Origin: Candidatus Ozemobacteraceae bacterium
Lineage (GTDB): Bacteria; Muiribacteriota; Ozemobacteria; Ozemobacterales; Ozemobacteraceae
NCBI GenBank assembly: GCA_035373905.1
Contig: DAOSOK010000059.1
Coordinates: 1 to 20,304 of the forward strand
Length of the DNA stretch: 20,304 bases
Direction of reading: 5' to 3'
In this document: piece after piece, positions 13,649 to 20,304 of the stretch
Layout of the letters: each line of letters opens with the position of its first letter
How positions within the stretch are numbered: the stretch's first letter is position 1
The notes under the pieces: model-generated
Seen by the model: only the letters and a program-made list of their open reading frames with translations
Told to the model about the DNA's origin: nothing
Databases searched by the model: none
Program-made: the position numbers and the translations under genes

Positions 13649-16594
13649 TTATGCGGGCCGCGTTTCGGAGACGGGGCGGAGGCGGATTAGCTCGAACATG
13701 CGGACCGGTTGCTGTTTTCCCGTCACTTCCGTGAACGGCATCTCCTCGGCTTCGACCAGCGCGGAAACGGCGTTGAACGTGCTTTCGGAAAGGACGATGC
13801 GCGTGTGCCTGCCTTTCTTCGAGGCCGTTTCGAGCCGCGATGCGAGGTTCACCTCGTCGCCGATGACGGTCAGATCCTTGCGGGCGGCGCTGCCGACGTC
13901 GCCGAGCATGACCCGGCCGGTGTTGACGCCGATGCCGATCCGGATCGTGAACAGGCCCCGTTCCGCGCGTGAAGCGTTGAAATCCTCGAGGAACCGCATC
14001 ATCGAGACGGCCGTCAGAACGGCGCGGATCGCATGGTGCTGGGCTCCGGCGTGGAACACGGCCATGACGGCGTCGCCGATGAATTTGTCGACGCGGCCTT
14101 CGTTGCATCGAATGATCGGCTCGACCTCGCTCATGAATGCGTTGAGCATCGCGAAGATATCTTTGGGCGGATACCGTTCGGACAGGCTCGTGAAGCCGCG
14201 GATGTCCGAGAACAGGATCGAGGCCTCGAGGAACTCGCCTTCGGCGGTGCGGCTGCCCGCGTCGTCGCGAACCGCTTCCAGCACGGTTTCGGAAACGTAT
14301 GCCCGCATGCGCTCCCGCTCGCGCAGACCCCGAACCATCGTGTTGAACGTGCCTGACAACCGGCCGAACTCATCCTGGGACGTGACCGGGAGCTGAACGT
14401 CGAGATTTCCCGTGCCGACGCGCTGGACGGCCCGATCCATGCGGCGTATCGGGGCAAGCAGGCTTCCGGCCAGCGCGCCGCCGAGGGCCACGGCTGTCAC
14501 GAGCGCGAGGAATACCAGGATCACGAGAAAATGCCTCAGCTGGAGAATCCGGTTCTGGATCGGTTTGAGCGACGTGAGCACGCAGGGAATGTACGAGCGC
14601 GTTATCATGGCTTGCAGAGGTGAGATCAGGTAGAGGAACGACTCGCCGTCGATCGTCACTTCCCCTTCTTCGGAAACATTCAGGGCGCCGGCTCGCTGGA
14701 AATGCTTCTCGAGCATCTTCCAGAGCGGTATTTGCTCGGGCAGGTGCGCGAATCGCTTCACCCGGGCGTAGAAGAACAGCTCGTTCGACGCGTATCTGCT
14801 CGGGGCGAGTTCGCGGGCGTGGCGGGCCGAGGTGAACTCGCGGGTCGCGAAGAACCGTTCGAGAAACTGGGCGGGGGTGTTCACGATCATGGCCCGCACT
14901 TTTCCGTCGATGAAGACGCGCATGCTCATCAGATACAGGTGGAGATCGCCGAAACAGTAGTAGTTCAGGTGGCTCGGCCGGCAGAGCGTCTGGACGATCG
15001 TCCCGATGATCTGGCTCTGGGAAAGCTCGTCCTGGACGGCATCCATGAACACGTTGTTTTCGAGCGCCGTTCTCTCGAGGCGGATGATCTGCTTCATCGC
15101 GATCGGCAGGGCCGTCATGAGGCCGATGTTTTCCGTTGCCCTGTCGTGTCGGGCGATGGCGCCCTTTTCGTCGGAGAGGAAGTAGTTCGCGATCAGCTCC
15201 TCGTCTTCGGCGGTTCGGATCGCGGCTTCGAGCCGGGAGAGCGTGAGGGGGGCGGTGCCGATGAGGTCGGTGAGGCGCTTGAAAATGGTCTGTTCCATCG
15301 ACAGGGCGATGTCGTGATACCGCATGTTGACGGCCTCGATCGTGCCGCGCATGTCCTTGCGGGCTTCGTCGCGCAGGCGTGCTTCCTCGTGGGCGACAAA
15401 CGATCTGCCGATGGTGATGATGCCGGCAACGGGGAAGATGATGGCGATGACGAAAAAACCGGTGATGCGGCCGCGGAGCGGCAGCTGGACCCTGAAAGCG
15501 CCGGATGCGGCAGCCCCGGCGGCCAGGAGTAGCAAGAATGCCAAGATCAGATACAGCCGTGCGAGGCGTGTCCGATAGGCTTCGGATAGCGGGGTGAAGT
15601 TTGCGCAGGAGACCACGCGAAGCGGACTTTCCGTCTCGGGCGCCACGGCGTGAAGCAGCCAGGAATCGCGTTCGAAGACCTCCTCCTCCCGGTCGAGATA
15701 CGCCGCGAGGGTGTTCCCGGCGAACGCCGGCAGATGCTTCAGGGCCGGGTCCAGGAAGAATTCGGACCGGTCGCGCAGGTTCATCATCATCACCGGGTAG
15801 GGGGTCTGCCGGCGCTGGTTCGGGCGGGAAGAGATGAACGACTTCAGCCAGAAGTTGGGCGGCAGAAGCTCGGGGAACACCATCAGCAGGAAGCCGCCCT
15901 TGATCTTGCAGGGGTTTCCGTCGACGGTATACTCGGTGGCCTCGACGGACCACGTGATCCGGCAGTTTTTCCCGAGCCAGCTCGCCGGAAGCACGCGCTT
16001 GTAGCCTGCGAGAAGCTGTTCGATCTTGAGAGACGGCCCGAGCGCGCGCTGGAGGCGCCACGTCGCCGGGTTCGTCGCGATCGCGGCGCTCTGATTGGTT
16101 TTGGTTTTATCCGTCTCGCGGGCGCTCACGATGCGCATGTGGTCCAGGAACAGCCGGATGACCGCTTCCCACGTCTTCTGGCCCGAAAGCATCGCCGGGG
16201 AGTTGATGGCGCGGACCGTGCCGTTTTCGTCCCAGACGACCCATTTGAAAGCGCCTGGGAAGCGGCGTTCGAGACCGTTGACGAACTTCTCGATGCGGGA
16301 AGCCGGCGCGTGAACGAGGCCTTTGTCGACCAGTCGCTCGGTGAGGCGTCGGATCTGGTATTCCGGTTGGGAAACGCGCGCCACGATCCCGGACTGGACA
16401 GCCAGCTTCTGCCGGAGAAGGACTTTCCCGGCGGCCAGTTCTTCGCGGTACATCGTGTGAAAGGCGAAGGCGGCGATCGAGAGCGGCAGGACGACGATCG
16501 TGACGAACAGGAACAGCCGTACGAGCAGCGAACCCGATTCACTCGTGTCGGGTGTCATCGGTGAGACGCTGGCCGTGTCCGTGGAATGTGCCAT
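13649..16594 (-). CDS. Membrane-bound class III adenylate cyclase with two extracytoplasmic regions and HAMP
   Basis: From the ATG at 16594 the protein is 981 residues. Predicted layout: TM1 about 25-46, an extracytoplasmic region 47-345, TM2 346-366, a short basic loop, TM3 377-397, a second extracytoplasmic region 398-687, TM4 688-710, HAMP about 711-760, and a cyclase homology domain about 785-965. The catalytic set is complete: metal-binding D797 (FSDIRGFT) and D841 (GDAVMAVF), ATP-selecting K837 and D913, and transition-state N916 and R920 (GDEVNLASRLE). It should make cAMP as a dimer in response to an external or membrane signal. The reading frame is open up to 16774, but that upstream part overlaps the divergent mtnA start and lacks initiation signals. 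Neither sensor region matches a family I can name. Confidence 0.88.
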   Translation of the reverse strand: MAHSTDTASVSPMTPDTSESGSLLVRLFLFVTIVVLPLSIAAFAFHTMYREELAAGKVLLRQKLAVQSGIVARVSQPEYQIRRLTERLVDKGLVHAPASRIEKFVNGLERRFPGAFKWVVWDENGTVRAINSPAMLSGQKTWEAVIRLFLDHMRIVSARETDKTKTNQSAAIATNPATWRLQRALGPSLKIEQLLAGYKRVLPASWLGKNCRITWSVEATEYTVDGNPCKIKGGFLLMVFPELLPPNFWLKSFISSRPNQRRQTPYPVMMMNLRDRSEFFLDPALKHLPAFAGNTLAAYLDREEEVFERDSWLLHAVAPETESPLRVVSCANFTPLSEAYRTRLARLYLILAFLLLLAAGAAASGAFRVQLPLRGRITGFFVIAIIFPVAGIITIGRSFVAHEEARLRDEARKDMRGTIEAVNMRYHDIALSMEQTIFKRLTDLIGTAPLTLSRLEAAIRTAEDEELIANYFLSDEKGAIARHDRATENIGLMTALPIAMKQIIRLERTALENNVFMDAVQDELSQSQIIGTIVQTLCRPSHLNYYCFGDLHLYLMSMRVFIDGKVRAMIVNTPAQFLERFFATREFTSARHARELAPSRYASNELFFYARVKRFAHLPEQIPLWKMLEKHFQRAGALNVSEEGEVTIDGESFLYLISPLQAMITRSYIPCVLTSLKPIQNRILQLRHFLVILVFLALVTAVALGGALAGSLLAPIRRMDRAVQRVGTGNLDVQLPVTSQDEFGRLSGTFNTMVRGLRERERMRAYVSETVLEAVRDDAGSRTAEGEFLEASILFSDIRGFTSLSERYPPKDIFAMLNAFMSEVEPIIRCNEGRVDKFIGDAVMAVFHAGAQHHAIRAVLTAVSMMRFLEDFNASRAERGLFTIRIGIGVNTGRVMLGDVGSAARKDLTVIGDEVNLASRLETASKKGRHTRIVLSESTFNAVSALVEAEEMPFTEVTGKQQPVRMFELIRLRPVSETRPA

Positions 16595-16600
16595 GCGGAG

Positions 16601-16606
16601 ATTATA
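16601..16606 (-). promoter_or_regulatory. -10 element giving a leaderless adenylate cyclase mRNA
   Basis: A perfect TATAAT (16606-16601, minus strand) is followed by only six bases and then the ATG at 16594, so the predicted first transcribed base is the A of the start codon. There is no Shine-Dalgarno sequence before that ATG and no clear -35. Confidence 0.55.
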
Positions 16607-16667
16607 CCGTATGTCTCGCTCTCCGTGATCTGGACGAAATGCACTGATGCGCCTGGCCGGCTGTTCC

Positions 16668-16697
16668 TTGACCGGGAGAGGAAGAGTCTGGTATGAT
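16668..16697 (+). promoter_or_regulatory. Sigma-70-type promoter of the mtnA operon with extended -10
   Basis: TTGACC (16668-16673), an 18-base spacer and TATGAT (16692-16697), preceded by TG one base upstream (16689-16690), form a strong extended -10 promoter. Start is predicted near 16704, leaving a leader of about 60 bases. Within it CGCTCCGGAGCG (16749-16760) is a perfect 12-base palindrome containing the GGAG ribosome site. The leader is too short for a SAM riboswitch. Confidence 0.7.
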
Positions 16698-16763
16698 GCG
16701 CCAGCCCGAAAAGTCGCTTCAAAGCGGCATTTGAGGCCGTTCAGACCCCGCTCCGGAGCGCGC

Positions 16764-17825
16764 ATGATAGACACCGTTGCCTACAACCAGGCGTTGGATG
16801 CCGTCGACATCGTCGACCAGACGCGCCTTCCCACCGAACACGTCATTCTGACCTGCCATACGCCGGAACAGATGGCGCATGCCATCCGGACGCTCCAGGT
16901 GCGCGGTGCCCCCGCGATCGGGGTGGCGGCGGCGTTCGGCGTCTGGCTCGGCCTGAAAAACTGGGACGGCGACGATGCGAAGCTGGTCGGTCGCCTTGAC
17001 GAACTGGTCGGCATGCTGGCCGCCACGCGGCCGACGGCGGTGAACCTGTTCTGGGCGCTCGAGCGTGTCCAGGCGGTGATTCGCGCCGCCCTGGCCGCCG
17101 CCTCTCCCGGGGACCGGCGGAAAGCCGCTCTCGATGCCGCCCTGAAGGAAGCCGAAGCGGTCCTGGCCGAGGATATCGAGATGTGCCGCGCGATCGGCCG
17201 CGAGGGCGCCGCCTGCCTGAAGGACGGCGAGACCTGGCTGACGCACTGCAACGCCGGCGCGCTCGCCACTGGCGGCTATGGCACGGCCCTCGGCGTGTTC
17301 CGGGCCGCCCAGGAACAGGGGAAGAAGTTCCGGGTGTTTGTCGACGAGACCCGGCCGCTGCTGCAGGGCTCGCGTCTCACGGCGTGGGAGCTGTTGCAGG
17401 AAGGCATCGACGCGACGTTGATCTGCGACAACATGGCCGCCAGCCTCATGGCCGCAGGCCGCATTCAGGGCGTGGTGGTCGGCGCCGACCGCATCACCGC
17501 CGAGGGCTTCGTCGCCAACAAGATCGGCACGTACGGCGTCGCCGTTCTCGCAAGATATCACGGCATCCCCTTTTACGTCGCCGCGCCGGATTCGACGTTC
17601 GACCTGAAGCTCGGCCACGGTCTCGAAATCGTCATCGAGGAGCGCGATCCCGGGGAAGTGCGCGAAATCCGCGGCGTGCCCACCGCGCCGGCCGAGATGC
17701 CGGTCTGCAACCCGGCTTTTGATGTGACGCCGCCAGAACTCGTCACCGCCATCTTCACCAACCGCGGCACCCTGCGGCCTCCATACCGTGATTCTATAGC
17801 GAAAACTATTGGGGGTGAGGCGTGA
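16764..17825 (+). CDS. mtnA: S-methyl-5-thioribose-1-phosphate isomerase
   Basis: This 353-residue cytoplasmic enzyme converts 5-methylthioribose 1-phosphate to the ribulose form in methionine salvage, and can also act on 5-deoxyribose 1-phosphate. Family motifs are all present: RGAPAIGVAAAFGVW, TRPTAVNLFWAL, THCNAGALATGGYGTALGV with catalytic C162, DETRPLLQGSRLTAWEL, ICDNMA, GADRITAEGFVANKIGTY with catalytic D242, and the closing Phe-Asp-x-TPPELVTAIFTNRG. I chose ATG 16764 because a GGAG site lies 5 bases upstream and the protein then begins at the family's usual point. The stop overlaps the GTG start of the class II aldolase-family gene, so the two form one coupled unit. It is related to eIF2B alpha/beta/delta, but the catalytic residues identify the isomerase. 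Confidence 0.95.
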   Translation: MIDTVAYNQALDAVDIVDQTRLPTEHVILTCHTPEQMAHAIRTLQVRGAPAIGVAAAFGVWLGLKNWDGDDAKLVGRLDELVGMLAATRPTAVNLFWALERVQAVIRAALAAASPGDRRKAALDAALKEAEAVLAEDIEMCRAIGREGAACLKDGETWLTHCNAGALATGGYGTALGVFRAAQEQGKKFRVFVDETRPLLQGSRLTAWELLQEGIDATLICDNMAASLMAAGRIQGVVVGADRITAEGFVANKIGTYGVAVLARYHGIPFYVAAPDSTFDLKLGHGLEIVIEERDPGEVREIRGVPTAPAEMPVCNPAFDVTPPELVTAIFTNRGTLRPPYRDSIAKTIGGEA

Positions 17826-18391
17826 ACCATCTCCGGGCCTTCCAGACCGTCGGCGCGGACCTGTTCACCGCCGGCCTCAACAACTCCCATTCCGGCAACC
17901 TCAGCATGCGCGACAACCGCATGATGGCCATCACCCGCACCGGAAGCATGCTTCACCGGCTTGCCGCGACCGACATCGTCGAGACGCTGATCGACGGCGA
18001 GGATGCCGAGACGAAACGAGCCTCCCGCGAAATTCCGGTACATCGGGCGATATATGACGGAACCTCCGCCGGCGCGATCGTCCATGCGCACGCGCCACAC
18101 GCCATCGCGCTCGGCTTCCGCTTCGACCGCATCGTCCCGGCCGACGGCGAGGGGCGCTACTACTTCCCCGAGGGCGCGCCGGTCATCGAGGTGGCCAACT
18201 CGATCGCCTCCAGCGAGGTGGCGGCCGCCGTCGTTCCTCTGCTGAAGAGGGTTCCGATCGTCGTCGTCCGCGGCCACGGCACGTTCGCGATCGGTGCCGA
18301 TCTCGAGGAAGCCTTCCACTGGACAAGCAGTTTCGACCACTCCGCCCACATCCTGCTCCTGGCCCACCAGGCCGGCATGCTGCGGGCGTAA
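17822..18391 (+). CDS. Class II aldolase/adducin-family protein (MtnB-like dehydratase or DHAP-shunt aldolase)
   Basis: The 189-residue protein starts at GTG 17822, overlapping the mtnA stop (GTGA), with GGGGGTGAGG as ribosome site. Zinc ligands H88 and H90 (IVHAHAPH) and H152 (RGHGTFAIG) and the acidic residue E70 (SREIPVH), equivalent by position to the catalytic Glu of fuculose-1-phosphate aldolase, are present, as is the phosphate-binding N-terminal pattern HSGNLSMR and TRTG. After MtnA two reactions are possible. MtnB dehydrates methylthioribulose 1-phosphate in methionine salvage. Alternatively a class II aldolase (Ald2 type) splits it, or 5-deoxyribulose 1-phosphate, to DHAP and an aldehyde. 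The downstream gene is ileS rather than mtnC or mtnD, so the aldolase option is kept open. The family is sure; the exact reaction is not. Confidence 0.85.
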   Translation: MNHLRAFQTVGADLFTAGLNNSHSGNLSMRDNRMMAITRTGSMLHRLAATDIVETLIDGEDAETKRASREIPVHRAIYDGTSAGAIVHAHAPHAIALGFRFDRIVPADGEGRYYFPEGAPVIEVANSIASSEVAAAVVPLLKRVPIVVVRGHGTFAIGADLEEAFHWTSSFDHSAHILLLAHQAGMLRA

Positions 18392-18412
18392 ATTCGCACC
18401 ACGAGGACCCAC

Positions 18413-20304
18413 ATGCAGTTCGAAAAAACCGCCTCCGTCGTCACCGCCAAGCGCGAGGAAGAGATCCTCGATTTCTGGAACAAGGAACGCATCTTCCAGC
18501 AGTCGGTCAAGAACCGCGAGGGCTGCAAGCCGTTCGTGTTCTTCGAGGGGCCGCCGACCGCCAACGGCATGCCCCATCCCGGCCACGTGCTCACCAAGGC
18601 CATGAAGGACCTGGTCCCGCGCTACAAGACGATGTGCGGCTGCCACGTCGGCCGCAAGGCCGGCTGGGACACCCACGGCCTGCCCGTCGAGCTCGAGGTC
18701 GAGAAACAGCTCGGCCTGACCTGCAAACAGGATATCGAGCGCTATGGAATAGAGGCGTTCATCAAGAAGTGCCGCGAGAGCGTTTTCAAATACGAGAGCG
18801 AGTGGCGCCGCATGGTCACCCGGGGCGGCTTCTGGATCGACATGGAGGACCCCTACATCACCTGCACCGACGGGTATATCGAGACCGTCTGGTGGATCCT
18901 CAGCAAATTCTGGGAGAAGGGCCTGCTGTACGAGGGCCACAAGGTCGTTCCCTACTGTCCGCGCTGCGGCACAGCGCTCAGCTCGCACGAGGTCGCGCAG
19001 GGCTACGACGAGGTCGAGGATCCGTCGGTCTTCGTGCGGTTCAAGGTGAAGGGCGAGGAGAATACATACTTCCTGGTATGGACCACGACGCCCTGGACCC
19101 TGCTGTCGAACGTCGCGCTCGCGGTCGGCAAGGACGTCGAATACGTGCGCGTGAAGCACGGCGAGCAGACGCTCATCATGGCACGGGCCCGCGTCGAGGC
19201 CGTCCTGAAGGAAGGCTTCGAGATCGGCTCCCGTTGCACCGGCGCCGACCTGGCCGGCATGGACTACGAGCCGCTCTACACGTTCGCGAAGCTCGAAAAG
19301 AAAGCGCATTTCGTCATTCTCGGCGACTTCGTCTCGACCGAGGACGGCACCGGTATCGTCCACATCGCCCCCGCGTTCGGCGAGGACGACTACCGCGTCG
19401 GCCAGGCCAACAACCTGCCGGTCGTCCAGATGGTAAACCTCGAGGGCAAGTTCAAGCCCGAGGTCACGCCCTGGGCCGGCCGTTTCGTGAAAGAGGCCGA
19501 CGGCGACATCATCCGTGACCTGAAGGCGTCGGGAAAGCTGTTCTCGTCGGGCCGCATCAAGCACACCTACCCCTTCTGCTGGCGGTGCGACAGCCCCCTG
19601 CTCTATTACGCGCGGCACTCGTGGTTCATTCGCACCACGGCGATCAAGGACGAGATTATCGCCAACAACAAGAAGATAAACTGGTATCCCGAGCACATCC
19701 GGGACGGCCGGTTCGGCAACTTCCTCGAGAACATGATCGACTGGGCGATCTCGCGCGACCGTTACTGGGGAACGCCGCTCCCGATCTGGAAATGCCACTG
19801 CGGCCATCAGATTCTCATCGGCAGCAAGGAAGAGCTGAAGAAGCGCGCCCTGAAGAAGTTCGACGAGATCGAGCTGCACAAACCCTACGTCGACGAGGTC
19901 GAGATCGCGTGCGACAAGTGCGGCGACCTGATGAAGCGCGTTCCCGAGGTCATCGACTGCTGGTTCGATTCCGGAGCGATGCACACCGCGCAGTGGCACT
20001 ACCCCTTCGAGAACGTCGAGAAGTTCAAGAGCCAGTTTCCCGCCGACTTCATCTGCGAAGCCGTCGACCAGACGCGCGGCTGGTTCTACAGCCTGCTGGT
20101 AACCAGCACGTTCCTGCACAAGGCCCCGGCCTACAAGAACGTCGTCGTGCTGGGCCTGATCTGCGACAAGAACGGCATCAAGATGAGCAAGTCGAAGGGA
20201 AACGTTCTCGACTGCATGCAGCTGTTCGACAAATACGGCGCCGACGCGGTCCGCTGGTTCCTCTACTCGAGCACCGCGCCGTGGAACACGCGCCGGTTCT
20301 TCGA
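18413..20304 (+). CDS. ileS: Isoleucyl-tRNA synthetase, eukaryotic-like type 2 (C-terminally truncated by window edge)
   Basis: The first 630 codons are present; the anticodon-binding part lies beyond the window. The class I signature HxGH appears as HPGH in EGPPTANGMPHPGHVLT, and KMSKS as IKMSKSKGN near the right edge. RKAGWDTHGLPVELEVEKQLG and VVPYCPRCGTALSSHE are typical of the eukaryote-like IleRS2 branch, often mupirocin-insensitive, rather than E. coli-type IleRS1. The CP1 editing domain is present (VWTTTPWTLLSNVALAV and GTGIVHIAPAFGEDDY). CxxC pairs (CPRC, CWRC, CHCG, CDKC) suggest bound zinc. A GAGGA ribosome site precedes ATG 18413. It lies 21 bases after the aldolase-family gene, so it may be read from the mtnA promoter. 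Confidence 0.95.
   Translation, partial: MQFEKTASVVTAKREEEILDFWNKERIFQQSVKNREGCKPFVFFEGPPTANGMPHPGHVLTKAMKDLVPRYKTMCGCHVGRKAGWDTHGLPVELEVEKQLGLTCKQDIERYGIEAFIKKCRESVFKYESEWRRMVTRGGFWIDMEDPYITCTDGYIETVWWILSKFWEKGLLYEGHKVVPYCPRCGTALSSHEVAQGYDEVEDPSVFVRFKVKGEENTYFLVWTTTPWTLLSNVALAVGKDVEYVRVKHGEQTLIMARARVEAVLKEGFEIGSRCTGADLAGMDYEPLYTFAKLEKKAHFVILGDFVSTEDGTGIVHIAPAFGEDDYRVGQANNLPVVQMVNLEGKFKPEVTPWAGRFVKEADGDIIRDLKASGKLFSSGRIKHTYPFCWRCDSPLLYYARHSWFIRTTAIKDEIIANNKKINWYPEHIRDGRFGNFLENMIDWAISRDRYWGTPLPIWKCHCGHQILIGSKEELKKRALKKFDEIELHKPYVDEVEIACDKCGDLMKRVPEVIDCWFDSGAMHTAQWHYPFENVEKFKSQFPADFICEAVDQTRGWFYSLLVTSTFLHKAPAYKNVVVLGLICDKNGIKMSKSKGNVLDCMQLFDKYGADAVRWFLYSSTAPWNTRRFF

Noticed and set aside
16704..16763. 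Possible SAM or other riboswitch in the mtnA leader
   Set aside because: The leader is about 60 bases and shows only a short palindrome around the ribosome site; no multi-helix structure fits.
16595..16774. Upstream 60-codon extension of the adenylate cyclase frame
   Set aside because: It would overlap the mtnA start and its promoter, has no ribosome site, and the added residues show no export or domain features; the ATG at 16594 sits correctly behind a -10 box.
17573..20119. Long minus-strand open frame opposite the mtnA end, the aldolase-family gene and ileS
   Set aside because: Same codon-bias shadow; the plus-strand proteins have conserved motifs throughout.
1..20304. Search for CRISPR arrays, tRNA/rRNA genes, transposases and phage genes
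   Set aside because: No regularly spaced repeats, no cloverleaf ending in CCA, and no transposase or integrase motifs were seen by eye.

Overview
The window is GC-rich, densely coding bacterial chromosome with ordinary intergenic signals. I see no insertion sequence, prophage, CRISPR array, tRNA or rRNA gene. Codons are strongly biased to G/C in third position, which leaves very long stop-free frames on the antisense strands. The gene set points to a Gram-negative-type, flagellated or sensory free-living bacterium: several exported proteins, a FlgM-type anti-sigma factor behind a sigma-28-like promoter, a CheY-like receiver, a CheR-type methyltransferase and a class III nucleotide cyclase. 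The HEAT-CheR fusion and TPR-rich content would fit an uncultured deep-branching phylum such as Riflebacteria/Ozemobacteria, but this is a low-confidence guess and no marker settles it.

Layout. (1) 1-752, minus: an ArsR-family regulator followed, with a 4-nt overlap, by a CoA-disulfide-reductase-like flavoprotein that runs off the left edge. A good sigma-70 promoter lies so close to the regulator's ATG that the mRNA would be nearly leaderless. (2) 895-4081, plus: three exported proteins in one likely operon. They are a small beta-rich protein of unknown function and two tandem paralogues carrying HExxH plus a downstream conserved EGWA-x-FNE, a putative undescribed zinc-metallopeptidase family. 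A strong, probably bidirectional terminator follows. (3) 4166-4654, minus: a FlgM-like anti-sigma factor with an unusual C-terminal extension. (4) 4903-6963, plus: an exported or membrane-anchored TPR protein. (5) 7101-10595, plus: a stand-alone receiver protein directly abutting a 1031-residue HEAT-repeat/CheR-type methyltransferase fusion, ended by a UUCG-loop terminator. (6) 10742-12043, plus: an M18 aminopeptidase. (7) 16594-12184, minus: a large four-TM HAMP-adenylate cyclase with two extracytoplasmic regions, then an exported protein with seven propeller-like repeats. (8) 16764-20304, plus: mtnA and a class II aldolase-family gene with a 4-nt overlap, then ileS of the eukaryotic-like IleRS2 type, cut by the right edge.

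How they may work together. The ArsR/CoADR pair looks like a thiol or sulfur-redox response unit. The receiver plus HEAT-CheR pair looks like a compact signalling module in which phosphorylation could control protein carboxyl methylation on a HEAT scaffold. MtnA plus the class II aldolase would process the sugar phosphate left from 5'-methylthioadenosine or 5'-deoxyadenosine, by methionine salvage or the DHAP shunt. The most novel-looking items are the HEAT-CheR module, the secreted HExxH pair with its common C-terminal tail, the extended FlgM behind a sigma-28-like promoter, and the dual-sensor cyclase with a leaderless start.
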